From Bacteroidales bacterium (lineage in GTDB: Bacteria > Bacteroidota > Bacteroidia > Bacteroidales > UBA10428): 14,211 nt of DNA. The position numbers were made by a program, and so were the translations under genes. The stretch's first letter is position 1. Every line of letters begins with the position of its first letter. The notes below the pieces were generated by a model, which was not told the origin of the DNA, searched no databases, and saw nothing but the letters and a program-made list of their open reading frames with translations. Shown in pieces: positions 13,963-14,211 of this stretch. The DNA lies in contig DNTK01000336.1 in NCBI GenBank assembly GCA_003508755.1, positions 1-14,211 of the forward strand. The letters run 5' to 3'.

Positions 13963-14211
13963 ATGAGTAAAGATACAATATTAAAGCTCTCAGAAATAAT
14001 CGATGGGGAAGTTTATAGCGATGACTTGCATCAGCTTATATATTCAACAGATGCTTCAGCCTACCGCGAGAAACCTACCGGGGTTGTTGTTGCAAAGAAT
14101 AAGAACGACATCAAATCAGCTATTCAGTTTGCGCGGGACAATAAACTTAGCATTGTTCCTCGTGCAGCCGGAACCTCACTGGCCGGCCAGGTTGTTGGAA
14201 GTGGTCTGGTA
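13963..14211 (+). CDS. FAD-linked oxidase (GlcD / D-lactate dehydrogenase-like), N-terminal part only
   Basis: The window ends inside this gene; 83 residues are visible. From ATG 13963 (MSKDTILKLSEIIDGEVY) the sequence runs into a typical PCMH/FAD_binding_4 domain: YSTDASAYREKPTGVVVAKN, the DIKSAIQFARDNKLSIVPRA segment and the pyrophosphate-binding loop RAAGTSLAGQVVGSGLV. The YSTDASAYREKP opening resembles the large flavoprotein class that often carries a C-terminal 4Fe-4S ferredoxin-like domain and oxidises D-lactate, glycolate or other 2-hydroxyacids, feeding electrons to the respiratory chain. Whether that extension exists lies beyond the window. It shares the 72-bp divergent intergenic region with the S9 peptidase; no clear promoter pair was found there. 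Confidence 0.9.
   Translation, partial: MSKDTILKLSEIIDGEVYSDDLHQLIYSTDASAYREKPTGVVVAKNKNDIKSAIQFARDNKLSIVPRAAGTSLAGQVVGSGLV

Overview
The window looks like chromosomal DNA of a member of the Bacteroidota. The evidence is moderate-to-low GC, near absence of Shine-Dalgarno sequences, promoter-like TTTG-N19-TAnnTTTG spacing, lipoproteins with short lipoboxes, a TPR/PD40/OmpA envelope protein of the PorE-like architecture and a caa3-type (A2 family) cytochrome oxidase. I cannot assign an order or genus. No tRNA, rRNA, CRISPR array, insertion sequence or phage gene was seen.

Layout. (1) 1-824, + strand: the larger C-terminal part of an Old Yellow Enzyme flavin oxidoreductase whose start lies before the window. 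(2) 825-1729, + strand: an alpha/beta hydrolase with a full catalytic core, but with no usable start codon and no signal peptide; the 120 bp before it instead hold a short antisense hydrophobic ORF, which suggests a rearrangement or deletion junction. (3) 1756-3146: a small unknown lipoprotein (-) and a beta-barrel-like exported protein (+), divergently transcribed, each with a plausible Bacteroidota-type promoter. (4) 3191-7452, - strand: a compact respiratory operon read as sco - coxA (subunit I) - coxC (III) - coxD (IV) - coxB (subunit II fused to cytochrome c). It supplies the core of an aa3/caa3 cytochrome c oxidase plus its CuA-site copper chaperone. (5) 7453-8209: a low-coding stretch with a decayed + strand gene (one reading frame interrupted by an in-frame TGA, perhaps also a TAA), closed by a strong bidirectional terminator. 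(6) 8210-11755, - strand: a giant PorE/OmpA-like protein with signal peptide, TPRs, a PD40 propeller, a threefold repeated central module and a C-terminal peptidoglycan-binding OmpA domain. (7) 11992-13890, - strand: an S9-family prolyl oligopeptidase-like lipoprotein. (8) 13963-end, + strand: the start of an FAD-linked oxidase.

The genes fall into two themes. One is redox and respiration (OYE, cytochrome oxidase with Sco, FAD-linked oxidase). The other is envelope and exported proteins (lipoproteins, barrel, OmpA-like protein, secreted esterase and peptidase). Only the cox cluster is a clear operon. The least ordinary items are the repeat-expanded OmpA-like protein, the interrupted reading frame at 7593-8138, the damaged 5' end of the hydrolase and the unusual subunit order of the cox operon. 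I did not find a convincing new multi-gene system.
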